From Phoronis australis (lineage: Eukaryota; Phoronida; Phoronidae), in NCBI GenBank assembly GCA_002633005.1, contig NMRA01000068.1:699092-763091 (forward strand): a stretch of DNA of 64,000 nt, given 5' to 3'. The stretch's first letter is position 1, and each line of letters starts with the position of its first letter. Both the position numbers and the translations under genes were made by a program. Below are positions 12,401 through 24,600 of the stretch, piece after piece. The notes below the pieces were generated by a model that saw only the letters and a program-made list of their open reading frames with translations, ran no database searches and was not told where the DNA came from.

Positions 12401-15400
12401 CAACAGAGAGGTAAATGTAAAACACTATAGTTGCCATTAGGATGCACACCAGTGGCCCGATCCGTCAGAAAGTTGTCATCGTCTATTGTCAACTTCATAT
12501 AAACACACTTGCTAAATTTGATTAAGATCTTGCACACCATTAAGGAGACACAGCCATGGGCGTAAAAACAGAAAACTGCCACTAGGAGGTGTCGAAGTCA
12601 TTGGAAAATGATTGTCAGCTGCCCTCTTCACAGGAAGAACATGTACGCCAACTTTCACTATCACCCTTAGAGTGGTTTGGTTGATAGAGGGCAGACGACA
12701 AAAAACAGAATCGAAAACAGTAACAATGGTCACCAGGTGGTGCAAAATACCTCAAATCCATCTGAATGCCTATCTGCCAAATTTTATAAAAATCCGTTAA
12801 GGAACTACAAAGATACAGAGGTAAACATAAAAAACTAAAATTGACACTAGGGGGCACACCTTTGTAGTCGGATAGGAGTGAAATTCGTCGTCCTTTGTCA
12901 CAAGCTTCATATGAACACAACTGCCATATCTCATCAAGATCCTATAAGGGGTCTAGAAGATACAGCAGCAAGCGCCGGACGCCCAGACAGAGATGATGGC
13001 AATATGCAACCACACACTATGTGAGCACATAAAAATACAAGGATATTGCTATGAACAATTTTTAAGATATTTGGCTGTAAACTTAAACTCTACAGATACA
13101 GAAGCTTTTCTGTGAATGTCCTAGCAAGACATTGTTAGTTCGGAGAATGAACTGCTGATCAGCTATGCACACATGTTAGCCATGATGTTAGTTGGCCACA
13201 GCTTTTTAATAAGAAAATGAAAAATAGTTAAGAGCCAGATGGCTTGTCAACATACCCATAGTTTCTTCAGTAACAGATCTTTCGATCGCAAGCAGAAAAA
13301 CAGCAGGTGTAATGCAGGGTTTCTCGTTTATTTCTTCACACCTTGTCGTGCAATTTAAAATTGTTCGTGTTTACTAGTCATGATGAAACACATAACGTTA
13401 ATGTTGTTAGTATTCATAGTTTGGCACTCATTTTTAGTGTTCCAAATGTTGTGAAGTTTTCTTTATTGCACATAACAATATCGGAATGGTTACAGAAACT
13501 CTTTGCAAGTAAAAGGAACTACACGAAACTACTCAAAACAAATCTGTTGAAATTAAACCCTTTCTTAACAATTTTACATTCTGGCATCAGCTTGAGTCAT
13601 GTTTTTGGGTACTGTTTGAACTTTCAATGGACTTAAAATTCCATCAATGAATTAAACATATACAGAGAAAAATGTAACTTGGTGGTGGGCGGTTAGCTCA
13701 ACATGGGGTTTGACCCGGACATGTACAGTATTTCACGCCTGTCACTCTTTAATGTTTATTACGCAAACTACAATGTACAACTATAAGATTTATACCCACA
13801 AAGCATTATATCCGGACGTAAGTCAAAACTCACTTAGTTCAGATACATTGTTGAGAAACTAGGACTTGCAGTTTTTTAGTTTTTAGTTTACAGCACATAT
13901 TACTTGCCACACAAACTTCGGGTTAAGTGAAAAAATGAAGGAAGTTAATACACAGTGAACAGGCCACTAACACTAACTTTAAAGAAATTGGGGGGAAAAC
14001 AGTTGTACATAATGGGCTAAAGTCAGTCAAAAAATTTGATAACAGATTCCCAAGTTGCTAACAAATTATGAGTCTACAAATCATGTGATGTACACCTTAC
14101 AATCTGTGCCCAAGGAAGTAATGTGCAAACACAATCATGTCATGACTATCAGCTTAATTCCCAAAGACCATTATCACTGTACTTCATAACAATAAATGGT
14201 CTAAACCAAAAGTTGTCTTTGGTGATGGAAGACGAGATTATAGCTGTTTTATAATCACAACAGTATCCAAACAAATTTCAGGCCATACACTTGATGGGTA
14301 CACTAGATACCACCTGGACAAAGCTCGTCAGCTCACCTAATGTTTGAGTTGTTCAGCTCTTGGATGACAAGCTCCAACTTGGCCTGCATGGTGCGCAATT
14401 CTCGTTCCTTGTTCTGGTTCAGTGTGTCAGACAGATGGAGACGACGGCGGAGGTCAACCACTTCCAACATGTTTTGTTGCATGTCTGGAATCAGAGAGGA
14501 TGGCATTTTATCAAATGCACACCAAATTGTATACAAAACATATGAAAAAACATCAATTTAATCCATTTAGTTAGCGCCATTATAAATCTAAAATCTATCT
14601 GACCTCATCATGTAATAAGAAAGTTAAGAAATTGTTATTTTTTTCCCGCGCAATCTTATTGGCCGACACTATAATATATAGAACGTATACAACAACAGTG
14701 TTCTCAAAACAGCAAATTCAAACTCTAAAGGAACTATAAAATTCATGTACATGATCAAAAGTCCATGTCCAGTTTGTGCGTTAAATTATGGTATAAAAAC
14801 GTTGAGCTGGTTACAAAATTGCAAAACGTCCTAATGACTAATCCCCCAATTCTTCAAACCTGTTGCAAAGGTTTTCAACTCGACGCAAATAAGCCAAATG
14901 CGTCCTGACAAAATTCCAACTTGACACAGTGACAAGCCATAACAGGTGCTTCCGCAACAACTCAGTCTGACCATAGTTTACATCAGAAACCTAATGTGCA
15001 TCTTCCAACACATCTACTATTTACATTTCTTGACACCGATTCCAAAAAACAGACTAATCACTACCTTGACACTTTTCCTAGTTGCGACCCGGATGAAAGG
15101 CCAACAACCCATCTGAGGAAATAGTAACCAGTTTGGAAAAAGGCATCGCCATCCTTAAATGTTCAGCACACCCTTTATTGAAAAAGTACCATTTACTGAT
15201 GAATCGAGTTTGCTCCCAGGCCACTGAAAATGCGCTATACATGAAAGAGATAGGTCAGCTAAAAAATGCCATGTGACCCCAGCATTTGCTTTTTGGCACT
15301 GGATATGTACAATGTGGTATGAGGAGACCAGCAGAACTATCCTTGCAGAGTGAAATTTTGAGGTCCTGCAAGTGAAAATAACGCACAGCGGTTGCTAGTT

Positions 15401-17782
15401 GTATTTTGACATTAGTTTTCATACTGCTGGCTGGCTGGCTAATATCCCTAATACGCAACATTTTGACTTTTTCTATGGCTGATTTTTTATGGATATATTT
15501 AAAATTTAGTACATAGTGATATCAATCCACTTCCAATCACAGTATAGGACTTGGCGAAAGTTGAACAGAGGGATCGGGGATCCCTCTTCAAAATGGCTGT
15601 CGGAGACCAGTCTTTGCTGAATAACACAATGGTGTACAATAAATTACCAAGGGTTGCCTTACCATGTGATATGTTCTAGAGATGCCCCTAAGGGCCACTG
15701 AATGTACGTGTTGCACTCTTATTGATTAGCACCTGTAAATGGGCCGGGGAAGCCAACGTTGGCAGTCTCCAAACAGGTATCCCAAGTACGTCTGTTGATC
15801 GATTGGAAATGGCTGGTCACCCACAAAAATAGATTTTCACAACACTCCTATGAATACGTTTTAATGCATTTACTGGCAAAAAATATAACCAGAAAGACCA
15901 ATTTATAAGTTATAGTTCATATTAATATCCAACATGTGCAAAGTAATTAACTGTGGTGTAGTTACCAGCTGACAGCATGTTCTGTCTTAGCCAGTCATCA
16001 CCGCGTAATCAGTACTTGACTTATCTGACGTAAACCCTTACCACCCCGTGAGCCTCTGTGACTGAACACCATCATATCCTGTTGTTCGCCATCTGTTGAC
16101 AGGTTACAGACAGCTCGTGTGGGCGTACACAGCAGGCCTTCATGCAGCGTACGTCCTGGGCGTCCAAATGGACGCCCTAGCACTAATCTGAGTTCCCTGG
16201 CAAGGACACTCAATGTATCATTTGGACACCCACTGTCAATAGGAACCTTTCAAGTTTGGACTCACACATTGTAATGAATACTAGGAAGCCTCTGAATGCT
16301 CACAGTGGAGGCTCTTTTTTCAAAGCAGGAAGAAATATACAATGTATATATAAAGTATATGCATTGTTGCTATTTTGACACTTGATTGACAGCATTGTAA
16401 GTCTTGGTCTACACAGTTTTTTTAGTAAAAATGCTCACCATAGAAGGCTGTTTTATAAACTTAGATGTAAAAACCTTGATCTATGCACTTTTTTGTAAAA
16501 AAATCTGTGTGTTTGGGGGTATTGATGGGGGTGGGGGGTTACGCGTCGGAATCATGGATGCCCTGGAATATTGGGAACCCCATTTTGGACACCCTATTTT
16601 CAAAATCCTGGATAAAGGCCTGGTACACAGGTTAATTAATCCACCGTTTGCTCATTACAACGTCCCTTTTAGGCTTTGGAAAAGGTCAGAAATTGAAAGG
16701 ACTTTCAAATCTATCGGTATAACGACTGTCTGAATTACACACACCATAACAACACTTCTTGACCATTTAAAATGCACATTGTAGATGAACATGTTTTGTC
16801 CGACAGCGCTAATGTTTGTCGGACAAGATGGCGACATGAACTGCAGTTGGAGGAGTGTCCGGAATGCAGCATTATGATTGGTAAATAACAACTGTCATTT
16901 ATTTTCAGGCGTACAGACAATTGCCTTAAGCAACTTGTAAAAGTTTCCAGAAACGAGTTCAGAGATTGATATTGACCACTGAACTGGTAGGTAATGACTG
17001 TTGACACAAAACGTTGAGACAGGGCTTTGATTAACCTGCATGTCAACATCTTTTGCCTTTTGCAGTACCTACTTTATAGATTCCTAATAGTTACAGTGTC
17101 AATGTGTGCTTCAAAGCTATTACTTGTGTGGTTAGCGTATTTCTTCATTGGACAATGATACCGTTTTCTCTTTTGTAGATGGTCCTGTGCAATGTAGTCA
17201 TATTGATCCTGAGTAATGAGCCGTTACCATTACCACTTGCTACTGATTGATCGTATTTGCAAATGTTCTTATGAGTTCTTAGTTAGTTGTTTGTTTTGTT
17301 AGTTAAGCATGTCATGCTATTATTTAAGTAAAACTTGAATTTTATCTCAAGTGGCGGGATGTTATATGCGTTATCTCTCCTGTGAGTTGTAGCCCTGGCT
17401 AAAACAGGGAGTTCTGGAATTGTTCTCTCATATTGTGATTGGTATTGAGTGCAGAATGAAAGACTAGACCAAGAATCAGCCAGCATCTACATTCTTGCAA
17501 TAATCCATTGGTACAGAACACTGCCAGCCATTTTGACGAGGGACCCATCTACTCGATTTTTACCAAAGGACTTTGCTTTTTGATACTCTATGCAAGCAGT
17601 GTTAATTACAACATTTAATAGTGGTACACTATTTCCTGCATACAGTATTTTCTGTGACACCGTTAACATTTTACTGGTGCATTCAACTTACCATTTGAGC
17701 TGGAAAACAGTGACAGCCACAGCCAAGATATTGCCATGAAACACACCACAAATATAGCAAAAGTTCTCGGATATATTCGCAT
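3310..17782 (-). CDS. MGAT4: MGAT4-type GlcNAc-transferase, 5' part (3 exons, continues beyond left edge)
   Basis: The MGAT4 family (GnT-IV) is Golgi type II enzymes that add a beta-1,4 GlcNAc to the alpha-1,3-mannose arm of N-glycans. Three minus-strand exons, 17692-17782, 14337-14484 and 3310-3470, join in phase (N-G|AC, AG|C) to give about 133 residues. Residues 1-6 are a basic tail (MRIYPR), about 7-26 a hydrophobic signal anchor, and 32-79 a charged coiled-coil stem. The third exon then carries PPSIYHYLPHLI, which matches the PSIYYHLPHLL block I recall at the start of the MGAT4A/B luminal domain. The glycosyltransferase domain itself is not in the window. I cannot tell A, B or C type apart. 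The gene is divergent from RECQL5. Splice sites and phases are seen directly; the family call rests on recalled similarity. Confidence 0.82.
3545..3655 (-). repeat. Dispersed repeat copy, inverted relative to 5672-5760
   Basis: Reverse-complementing this segment gives CCAATATGGCGT, then GCGCGTGC, then GTCTATGTGATGTCTATGG. The plus strand at 5672-5760 has the same blocks in the same order (CCAATATGGCGT, GCGCGTGCAC, GTCTATAG...GATGTCTATGG). The two lie about 2 kb apart in MGAT4 intron 2. The class is unknown. Confidence 0.55.
4516..4640 (+). repeat. GGGGCGGATCCAG-module repeat, copy 1
   Basis: Begins GGGGCGGATCCAGAAT and contains GCACCCAGCCTAAAATATAG and a purine-rich tract. A second copy lies at 4923-5060, and a reverse-strand relative near 45170-45215 contains ATATATTTTAGGCTGGGTGC. 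Confidence 0.6.
4923..5060 (+). repeat. GGGGCGGATCCAG-module repeat, copy 2
   Basis: Same module order as 4516-4640: GGGGCGGATCCAGGAT, a purine-rich run, GCGCACCCAGCCTAAAATGT, then a CTCAAATTTTTGG segment. It diverges from copy 1 by substitutions and small indels. Confidence 0.6.
5672..5760 (+). repeat. Dispersed repeat copy, partner of 3545-3655
   Basis: Shares ordered blocks CCAATATGGCGT, GCGCGTGCAC and GATGTCTATGGGTGCTAC with the reverse complement of the segment at 3545-3655. Probably one end of a degraded MITE-like element. Confidence 0.5.
7318..7485 (+). repeat. Dispersed repeat, copy inverted at 31735-31885
   Basis: Shares ATTCTGCTGCTAAAGTTGTG, CCATGAAATATACCGTCACC and TATTGGCCAGTTCCTTT with the reverse complement of 31735-31885. 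A more diverged relative lies near 46930-46965 (GAACTGACCAATAAGACACTC on the plus strand). These look like dispersed noncoding repeats. Confidence 0.55.
9500..13035 (+). repeat. Long degenerate tandem array with CTCF-like core (CCACTAGGNGGC)
   Basis: A diverged unit recurs throughout. It carries TTTCATGAAAATCC-like, GATACAG and GCCACTAGGNGGCRC blocks. Core copies are at about 9580, 9726, 9830, 9985, 11748, 12020, 12150, 12287, 12432, 12577, 12727 and 12843; the last seven are 116-150 bp apart. The right end (about 12965-13030) has CCAGACAGAGATGATGGC...GAGCACATAAAAATAC, a terminus also seen at 50650-50715. I see no coding capacity. The core resembles the CTCF consensus CCASYAGRKGGC. It lies in MGAT4 intron 2. 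Confidence 0.7.
11453..11540. repeat. 39-bp tandem duplication
   Basis: Two near-identical 39-bp units, each CCCTGTCAGGTAGTATTCCA...CATATAGCCCAGT, lie side by side with a partial third. Since 39 is a multiple of three, the minus strand reads a short repeated peptide, but nothing suggests it is coding. Confidence 0.8.
14337..14484 (-). CDS. MGAT4: MGAT4 exon 2: coiled-coil stem
   Basis: The acceptor is ctctgattccag|ACATG and the donor AACATTAG|gtgagc. It encodes MQQNMLEVVDLRRRLHLSDT and onwards, 48 full codons rich in L, E, K, R and Q. This corresponds to the YQREFLALKERL... stem helix of MGAT4 proteins. The stem holds the catalytic domain away from the Golgi membrane. Entry phase 1 and exit phase 2 fit exons 1 and 3. 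Confidence 0.72.
16537..16623 (+). repeat. Dispersed ~87-bp repeat, copy at 32070-32159
   Basis: Reads GGTTACGCGTCGGAATCATGG...GAATATTGGGAACCCC...TTTTGGACACCCTATTTTC...AATCCTGG. The copy at 32070-32159 is nearly collinear and sits directly beside the 22-bp minisatellite. Flanks outside the repeat do not match. Confidence 0.75.
17692..17782 (-). CDS. MGAT4: MGAT4 exon 1: start codon, cytoplasmic tail and signal anchor
   Basis: The ATG lies at 17782-17780 and has G at -3. The 30 codons encode MRIYPR followed by about 20 hydrophobic residues rich in F, V, W and L, then SSSN. This is a type II signal anchor like the MRLRNGT... N-terminus of vertebrate MGAT4. The donor is AATG|gtaagt and leaves one base, which the next exon completes as GAC (Asp). 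Confidence 0.75.
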
Positions 17783-18506
17783 ATCCAGTCCAGTTGTAAG
17801 TTGATACCAAATTCGTTAAATGCTCCCAAATCTGCCTCAACGAGTTCTGTAAGACCTGCACCTGCAGACGTGGCCAGTCATCAGATAGCTTCAGATCTTA
17901 TGCACAGTGCTCACTAAAATCACGTTATTCACTCAGCTTATCGTTAGGACAAAACACATGATGGTTAGCCCATATGGCACTGAGCACAAGGGTGCAAATA
18001 ACGACACCGCGACACAACCTATTTCACCTCAAGATGTCATTTTCAGTAAAAAGATAAAAATGAATCACACTGATGCACAAACTTGTATCCATTTGGTTTT
18101 CACTTTTGTTCAATAGGAGGCGCTGTACTATAATCAGCCAACAAATAGTTTCGAACAAATCTCGTGAACATAAAATACTGCAGTTTATCATGTAAATATA
18201 GTTTTGATGTATTAAAAAAAAATGTTTATAAAAATTAGGGTCATGTTACGAACTCTTTAATATAAAATTGCGAGTTGAAAATTTCGCCCAAGACATGACA
18301 TTCGATCTGGTTTTCCAAGGAGCTACTATTACCAAAGCTATTACCTTCTGACACAGCGCCACCTATTTGATAGCACTGAAAATGTGCTGTAGGTCTCTCA
18401 AAGGTTTTTGTGTCATTTTGTGGAAATCACTTTCTGTTGTCAAACTCAAAAATCATGTCTTTCATTTTGTTATAGTGCTTTAACCATTGGTAGACTTATT
18501 TCAGAA
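17783..18506. promoter_or_regulatory. Shared MGAT4/RECQL5 head-to-head promoter region
   Basis: The two start codons point away from each other across only 724 bp, so both transcription starts must lie here or very close. I see no convincing TATA box. A GCGCCACCTATTTGATAG stretch near 18354 resembles the CTCF-like core on the reverse strand. The bidirectional role is inferred from spacing. Confidence 0.6.
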
Positions 18507-18615
18507 ATGAGTTTAAATTCGACTTGTGCAATACGGAGAGCACTCAGGGATGTTTTCCTCCATGAAGAATTTCGATCAGATCTACAGAAAAAAGCCACAT
18601 GCTGTGTTGCCGAAG
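18507..18615 (+). CDS. RECQL5: RECQL5 exon 1
   Basis: Encodes [20 protein letters not shown] and a short helix ending VAE(G), equivalent to the N-terminal helix before motif 0 in RecQ5. The donor is CGAAG|gtatat. The ATG has A at -3. The same frame is open upstream to an ATG at 18408, so the start is not certain. Confidence 0.85.
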
Positions 18616-21600
18616 GTATATTTCGTAATCAAATCGTCACCGTTGTTTTTTTTCTTATTTATATGGTTGCACACGGCCGCAAACCGGCAAAGTCAAATTG
18701 CAGCTGCAAGGGCATAGGGCATTGCATATAGCATGACTGCTCACTCTTGTTGCTGTCTGTCATATTGAATATGACGAGCACTTGTGTGATCATTGTCTTG
18801 ATACTCGATATGATAATACGGTCCTAGACAGTGACCACCATCTCTAGCTGGCCCAGTAGAGACAGTGTAGCTTTGTACGCCGGAAGTTTTTCGGCGAATT
18901 ATGACTCACACCAACTAAAATGTCAAAGTCGTGTTATAAATACCTTTTGCAAATAGAGTGACACCTTAGGAGTTAGGAGGCCATAGATGTCTTTAATTGC
19001 TTCCAACTCGAACAAATACCCCGGTTATCAAACTTTTCCTTCGAGCAGTTCCTCGTTCAGTTTCCAAATTGGTAATTGGCCATTTTTACACTGCGCACGC
19101 CATGGGATATGGTGTCATACCACCTGACGCGCACAGTGTTGAAAATGGATATTTTTCGATTTTGGTAACTGAACGAAGGATTGCTCGAAGAATTAAATTG
19201 AGAATGGGAGTATTTGATCGAGTTGGAAGGAATTTAAGACATTGACGGTCTACTTAGGTGTCCCTCTATGCGCTAAAGGTACTTTGATGTTTTAGTTGGT
19301 GTGATACATAACTTGTTGAAAAACTTCCAGCGTATGAAGCTCCTATAGGAGCTACACCATGTCTCCTGGGCCAGCTAGAGATGATGATCACTGTCTAAAA
19401 AGGTCCATAGTATACTTAGACAGTACCACCGACATCGTCTCAACTGGCCCAGCAGAGACGGTTCGCCGGAAGCTTTTTGTCAAATTATGAAAAATGATTA
19501 AACCATCAAAGTCATGTCTACTGGCATGAGCAGTGTAGGTACATTATGATAAAGTATTTTAATAACTATGCTTGTTTGAAGTTGACATATATATTTTTTT
19601 TTTGTAGGAAACAGCGATGTCTTTATCTCGATGCCTACAGGAGCAGGCAAGTCCTTGTGTTATCAGCTTCCTGCGGTCATAGCCAGAGGTGTCACTCTTG
19701 TAGTGTCACCACTGATTGCTTTAATGCAAGATCAACTTGAACATCTTCGTGAATTGGGAGTACCTGCGGAAACTATCAATTCTAAGATCAGTGCTTCGGA
19801 ACGAACCCGCATTGTGTGCGACTTGAGAAGCACAAATCCAGCCACGAAACTTTTGTACATAACCCCAGAGCAGGCAGCCACGGAAAGCTTCTGCACGCTT
19901 GCTAAGAACCTATATACTAGAGGTCTTCTTGCTTACTTGGTGATTGATGAAGCTCACTGCGTGTCTCAGTGGGGCCATGACTTTCGGCCAGACTACCTTA
20001 AGCTCAGCAGCTTGCGATTGACATTTCCGAAAGTCCCTGTTGTTGCGGTGACAGCAACAGCGACCAGCAAGGTAACCGAAGACATTTATAAATTGCTACA
20101 GTTACGCTCATTGGTGTCGCGATTCAAGGGAAGCTGTTTTCGATCAAACTTGTTTTACGAAGTGAAGTTCAAAGAACTGATTGTTGATCTCTACCAGGAC
20201 TTGTGCGACTTCATTGAGGGCGTGATTGGTGAAGATTCATTAAACAAGGTGGTCACCTAAGTTGAAACTATTTTTTGAGCTTCATAAATGAGACAAACTT
20301 ATTATGACATGTCAAACTGACATGTCAAACTGGCATGTCAAACTGGTATGGTACAAACGTTAAAGTTATGTAGAACCCTAGAAAAATATCAAAATGTGAC
20401 CAACTTTGGAACCTCATATCTCAGAAATGGCTGATGAGATTCATGTGTACCTTTCAAATAGTGCACCATTCTCAAATGCTTTTAATAGTTGTTTTTAAAA
20501 TATTCCATTCATGTATGAGGAGCTATCAAAAACAAAAACAAAATAGTTTAAAAGCTAATAGAGTTTTTAAAATTTTATCTTGAAAATTTTTATATTAAAC
20601 AAAATTTGGACATGTTGTTTATACTGTGGTTTGCTACTGATGTACCTACTTTTTGCTAAATATGAATAAAAGACATCATCACATGATGCATAATTGCAAA
20701 TTGATAGAAAAATCTAATTCTCTAGGCTTCCTACTTTCAGAATTTTACACACTTAAAATCTAGTTTTGAAGATATTTGACTGAATACACAGTCTTGTTGA
20801 TAAGGTCCTGCATAACCTTAAGAGCACTTTTTATTAGCAACTGTTCAACAAGGGAGTTAATTCCAAGAGCAGTAATGGGGCTATTTGGAAAATCTACAAT
20901 AACTAGAAAGCGTGCGTGTACTAGTGGTGATAGATTAACAGCCTCGATTTCGCGAGCCCTTTAAATACATGGTGAAATGGCTTGTAGGTGTGCAAACTGA
21001 ATCTGAGATTGCGTGAAAAGGGTGCTTCTATGAGAGAAAGTAAGCACGACCTTATACAAAGGTAAGGTTTGTGATTATTTTAACGATTATTCCATGTTTA
21101 TTCTACTGATGCCTGTTAACTGAGATACTCGCCGATGTCGGCTTCGCGACAGTCGCCAGTCGGGTTAATCTTNNNNNNNNNNNNNNNNNNNNNNNNNNNN
21201 NNNNNNNNNNNNNNNNNNNNNNNNNNNNNNNNNNNNNNNNNNNNNNNNNCACCTGTAACAGAATAGTCAGAGAAATATTAGCAAATTATAACAGAAAACA
21301 CAAGACAAAACTACTTTAGTAAGGCAGAACATACTTGACGTTTCATCTTCATGTTTATATGTAGAAACTAAATCTTTGTACCCAAGTCTTATTTAAGATC
21401 TGAATGAAACTATGTGAAACAGGCTAAAAGTGATTTAATAATGTGTATTTTTCACGACACCTAAAATGAGCATCTGACCTCAACAAGTAAAATTCATTCC
21501 AAGTGTCAGTTTTTATTCTAGTGCAATGTTATGACGTTTACTGAATAGCTTATTCATGTTAATTCGGTAACTAATCTGGTAGTCCTGGGGGTGGGGTCTG

Positions 21601-24600
21601 CTATGAAATAAGGAAACTCACTCGTCTAGAGAATTTTATTGGACATAGCATAGCTTTGAAGAGAAACGGCTTTGAAAAAGGCACCCCTGACTTCTGAGCG
21701 TCACGTACCACACACCTCTTATATTGGGCGCATTCCCAACATTGGAGGACAATATGGGAGTATGTGCTGCTAGCCTACTCGGCATCCGAGTCCTGGGTGA
21801 GTTTTCGAAAAGAAACACTTAGTTCCATTCAATAAACCCGTTATTCAGTGGGGTAACTGGTGGAGATAACATCACCGAACGATGTCGATAGAAACTTGAT
21901 TGCTAAAAACTTACCCAGTAACCGTCCTTATGTAGTCTCATAAAGGGGCTTCGGCATCCACACACTTTTTCTCAGTTGGTTGACCCTTTTGACCGCAATG
22001 CTCCACGAATGTAGAAACCTTGGGACTTTTGGTAATTTGTGACCACCTGTCAAAGACTTGCACCAGGGAAAATAGCAATAATAAGGTTTTGCGCGACGAC
22101 GTATTTTGATAACATTCCGTCTTTTTACCAGCTGTTTACATGCGGACAGCGACGCATGCGCAATTCAATCACCACTAGTACAGCAGCGACACCGCGAGGA
22201 GAATTCTCCGAATAGCCCCATTGTATCATAGTAAAACATGGCCAGTTTTTCTCCACTTATCCCTGTTGCCCCAAAGCTTTTGCAAATTCAAACAAACTCA
22301 CTACTAAACCTGTCTATTGTTTGCAGAGAACCCTAAACTAAAGAATTAGAAACTTTAATGTAATCTACAGTCAGCAAGTGACATTTTTTGTATGTTATTT
22401 GTAATTTTTGTCATTTGTGTAAGTGTTTGATTTTTAAAAATCGGAAGACCCAGCAGTGTCAAATTTTCTTGCCGAAAAGCATTGTGATGGTTATTTTCCT
22501 GAAATTTCAGGTTTAAAGCTACACTTACATATAGGTCTGAGGTGTTAGCCAATGTATATGACCTGATGAGATCATGCTTAACCAGGCCTCTCCAAATATA
22601 ACAACAGATGTGCTTGGGGCACATTAGGGATTGGAGGCTAAGATATTTGATGTGGTGACACTGGTTTCCTATAGAAATGTGAGCAAAAATATAATTGAAG
22701 TATTTTTCTAAAAACTCACCAATTTCAAAACGTAATTATCATTTTTTATTTTCACCTTTGTATTGAATACTTACTTTAACATGTTGAAGCATCATCAGTG
22801 CGATTTATTGTTAAGGAAAAAGTTATGCTTTGTTGTGAAATGTAAGTCAGAAAAGTTGACATACTAAAATTGAAGAATGTTAAAAAATTTCAAACAAATG
22901 TTGATACAGCCAAAATGCAAGAGGCACAAGTTTGAAAACTGTTTTCCGTTCTTCCTTAGGGTGATGGGGGCATTGTTTATTGCCGCACTCGTGATGCTTG
23001 CTCTGAAGTGGCTGGACGTCTTAGTCGTAAAGGAATCAAGTCCAAGGCTTATCATGCTGGTCTTAAGCCTGATATGCGCTCATCTGTACAGAGTGAATGG
23101 ATGGCTGGGCAGATTTCAGTCATTGTTGCCACCATCAGTTTTGGCATGGGTGTTGATAAGGCCAATGTCAGGTACTTTGCTGCTGTATTTCTGGAAATAC
23201 TGTAAACCCTAGATCAGTTGGATCCAACCAGATTGCCATATTTTATCCATACAAGTCAAAATATGACTTGATGTGCTTGAACTAGCACCACAGGACTTTG
23301 TCTGAGTGAAAGAAAGATTCGACTTGCGCACGTTCACTCATTTGTTGTATGATTGTAGAATTGTAATCCTCCAGGTTATCACCCTTGTTTGGTAAAATCT
23401 CCAGCTCCCAGTTTTCAAAGTGTTCACTTTTAAACGCCAATTTTCTGTTGTACACCCATCCCCTACTCATGTAATCAATCTTTTTGGTTTCTTGTGGTCT
23501 AAAAATCAGTTAGTCTTCACAAATTTAGCATTTTTGAGTTTTCTTATTAATAAGTGCATTAGTTTTATCTTTAATTACAATGGTGATTCAACAAAGTTGT
23601 TTTTAAGCCTCATCCATGTACAATGATTGATAGGTTAGCACAGTATCCGAACCACGCTAATCCCAATCATTTGTCAAATACACGCCCACATTTCATACTT
23701 CTACTTCCCAGCTCCTGACATTGTCACCCAATCTCAAAACCATGTGGCAAAGAGCTCTATTCACGTTTCTTTCTTACTCTTGTGAACGTAACCCTTTCAT
23801 TCTTAGTGTCACAACATGAAATGTGATACGTGCATTTTTATTGGCTAAGAAAATACCAACTGTCAAATCTTACTTCTTAGGTTTCATTAGATAAAATATG
23901 ACCCTTATTTACTGAGACGCAAAAATTTGCCTTTGGTTTCTGTACTTGTGTCGACGAATTTCCAAATTAATCGCATGTTAAGAGATCTTGTATGGAAAAC
24001 AAAATCTACATGGCCACCAAGCAACCTGGCAGTTGTAGACTTTCCATCAAGGTAGACAGTTTCCTGGTCATCAGATTGATTTCTGTGGTAGAGTCTTCAC
24101 TCTGTTCCTGTCTTCTTAAGTTCATGACACTACCCCGCTACCGTATGAGAATGTGCATTTTTCTTTTTCAATGCTTAGCGTATATTTTGTTTCTGTTGCT
24201 GGTTTATTGGTCTGAGCCCGTTGGTATACAATCTAGGAATATTTGGCTGTTAATCTCAATTCTGTAAATGTAGCAGTTGTTCAATGAACGTCGCAGTGAG
24301 CCTTTGTTGGTTTGTACAATGAACTGCCAATAATCTCTGTCCACTGTTTAGGCAATATTGATCAGCTATTTTCTTCAAGCAAATGACAAAATTATGATTG
24401 TCAACTGCCGCATAGTTTGTTAACATGCAAGATATAGTCTGTTTGATTTATTGCAGAAAAACGTTAGATGTAATGAAAAGATTTTGTTTAACTTGGCCTG
24501 ACAATGCTGTCACCTTATCAGTCAACGTTTATCTCAGTTTGTATTTTCGCCATTCCTGTTGCAGTGTTTTTCTTATTTCTTCGCAACTTGTTTACCAGTT

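Noticed and set aside
15998-16213. 71-codon minus-strand frame rich in Arg and Gly
   Set aside because: No recognisable domain, and MGAT4 exons 1 and 2 join in phase without it.
18408-18506. 33-residue N-terminal extension of RECQL5 from ATG 18408
   Set aside because: Cys/Phe-rich and unlike RecQ5 N-termini. Kept only as an alternative start.
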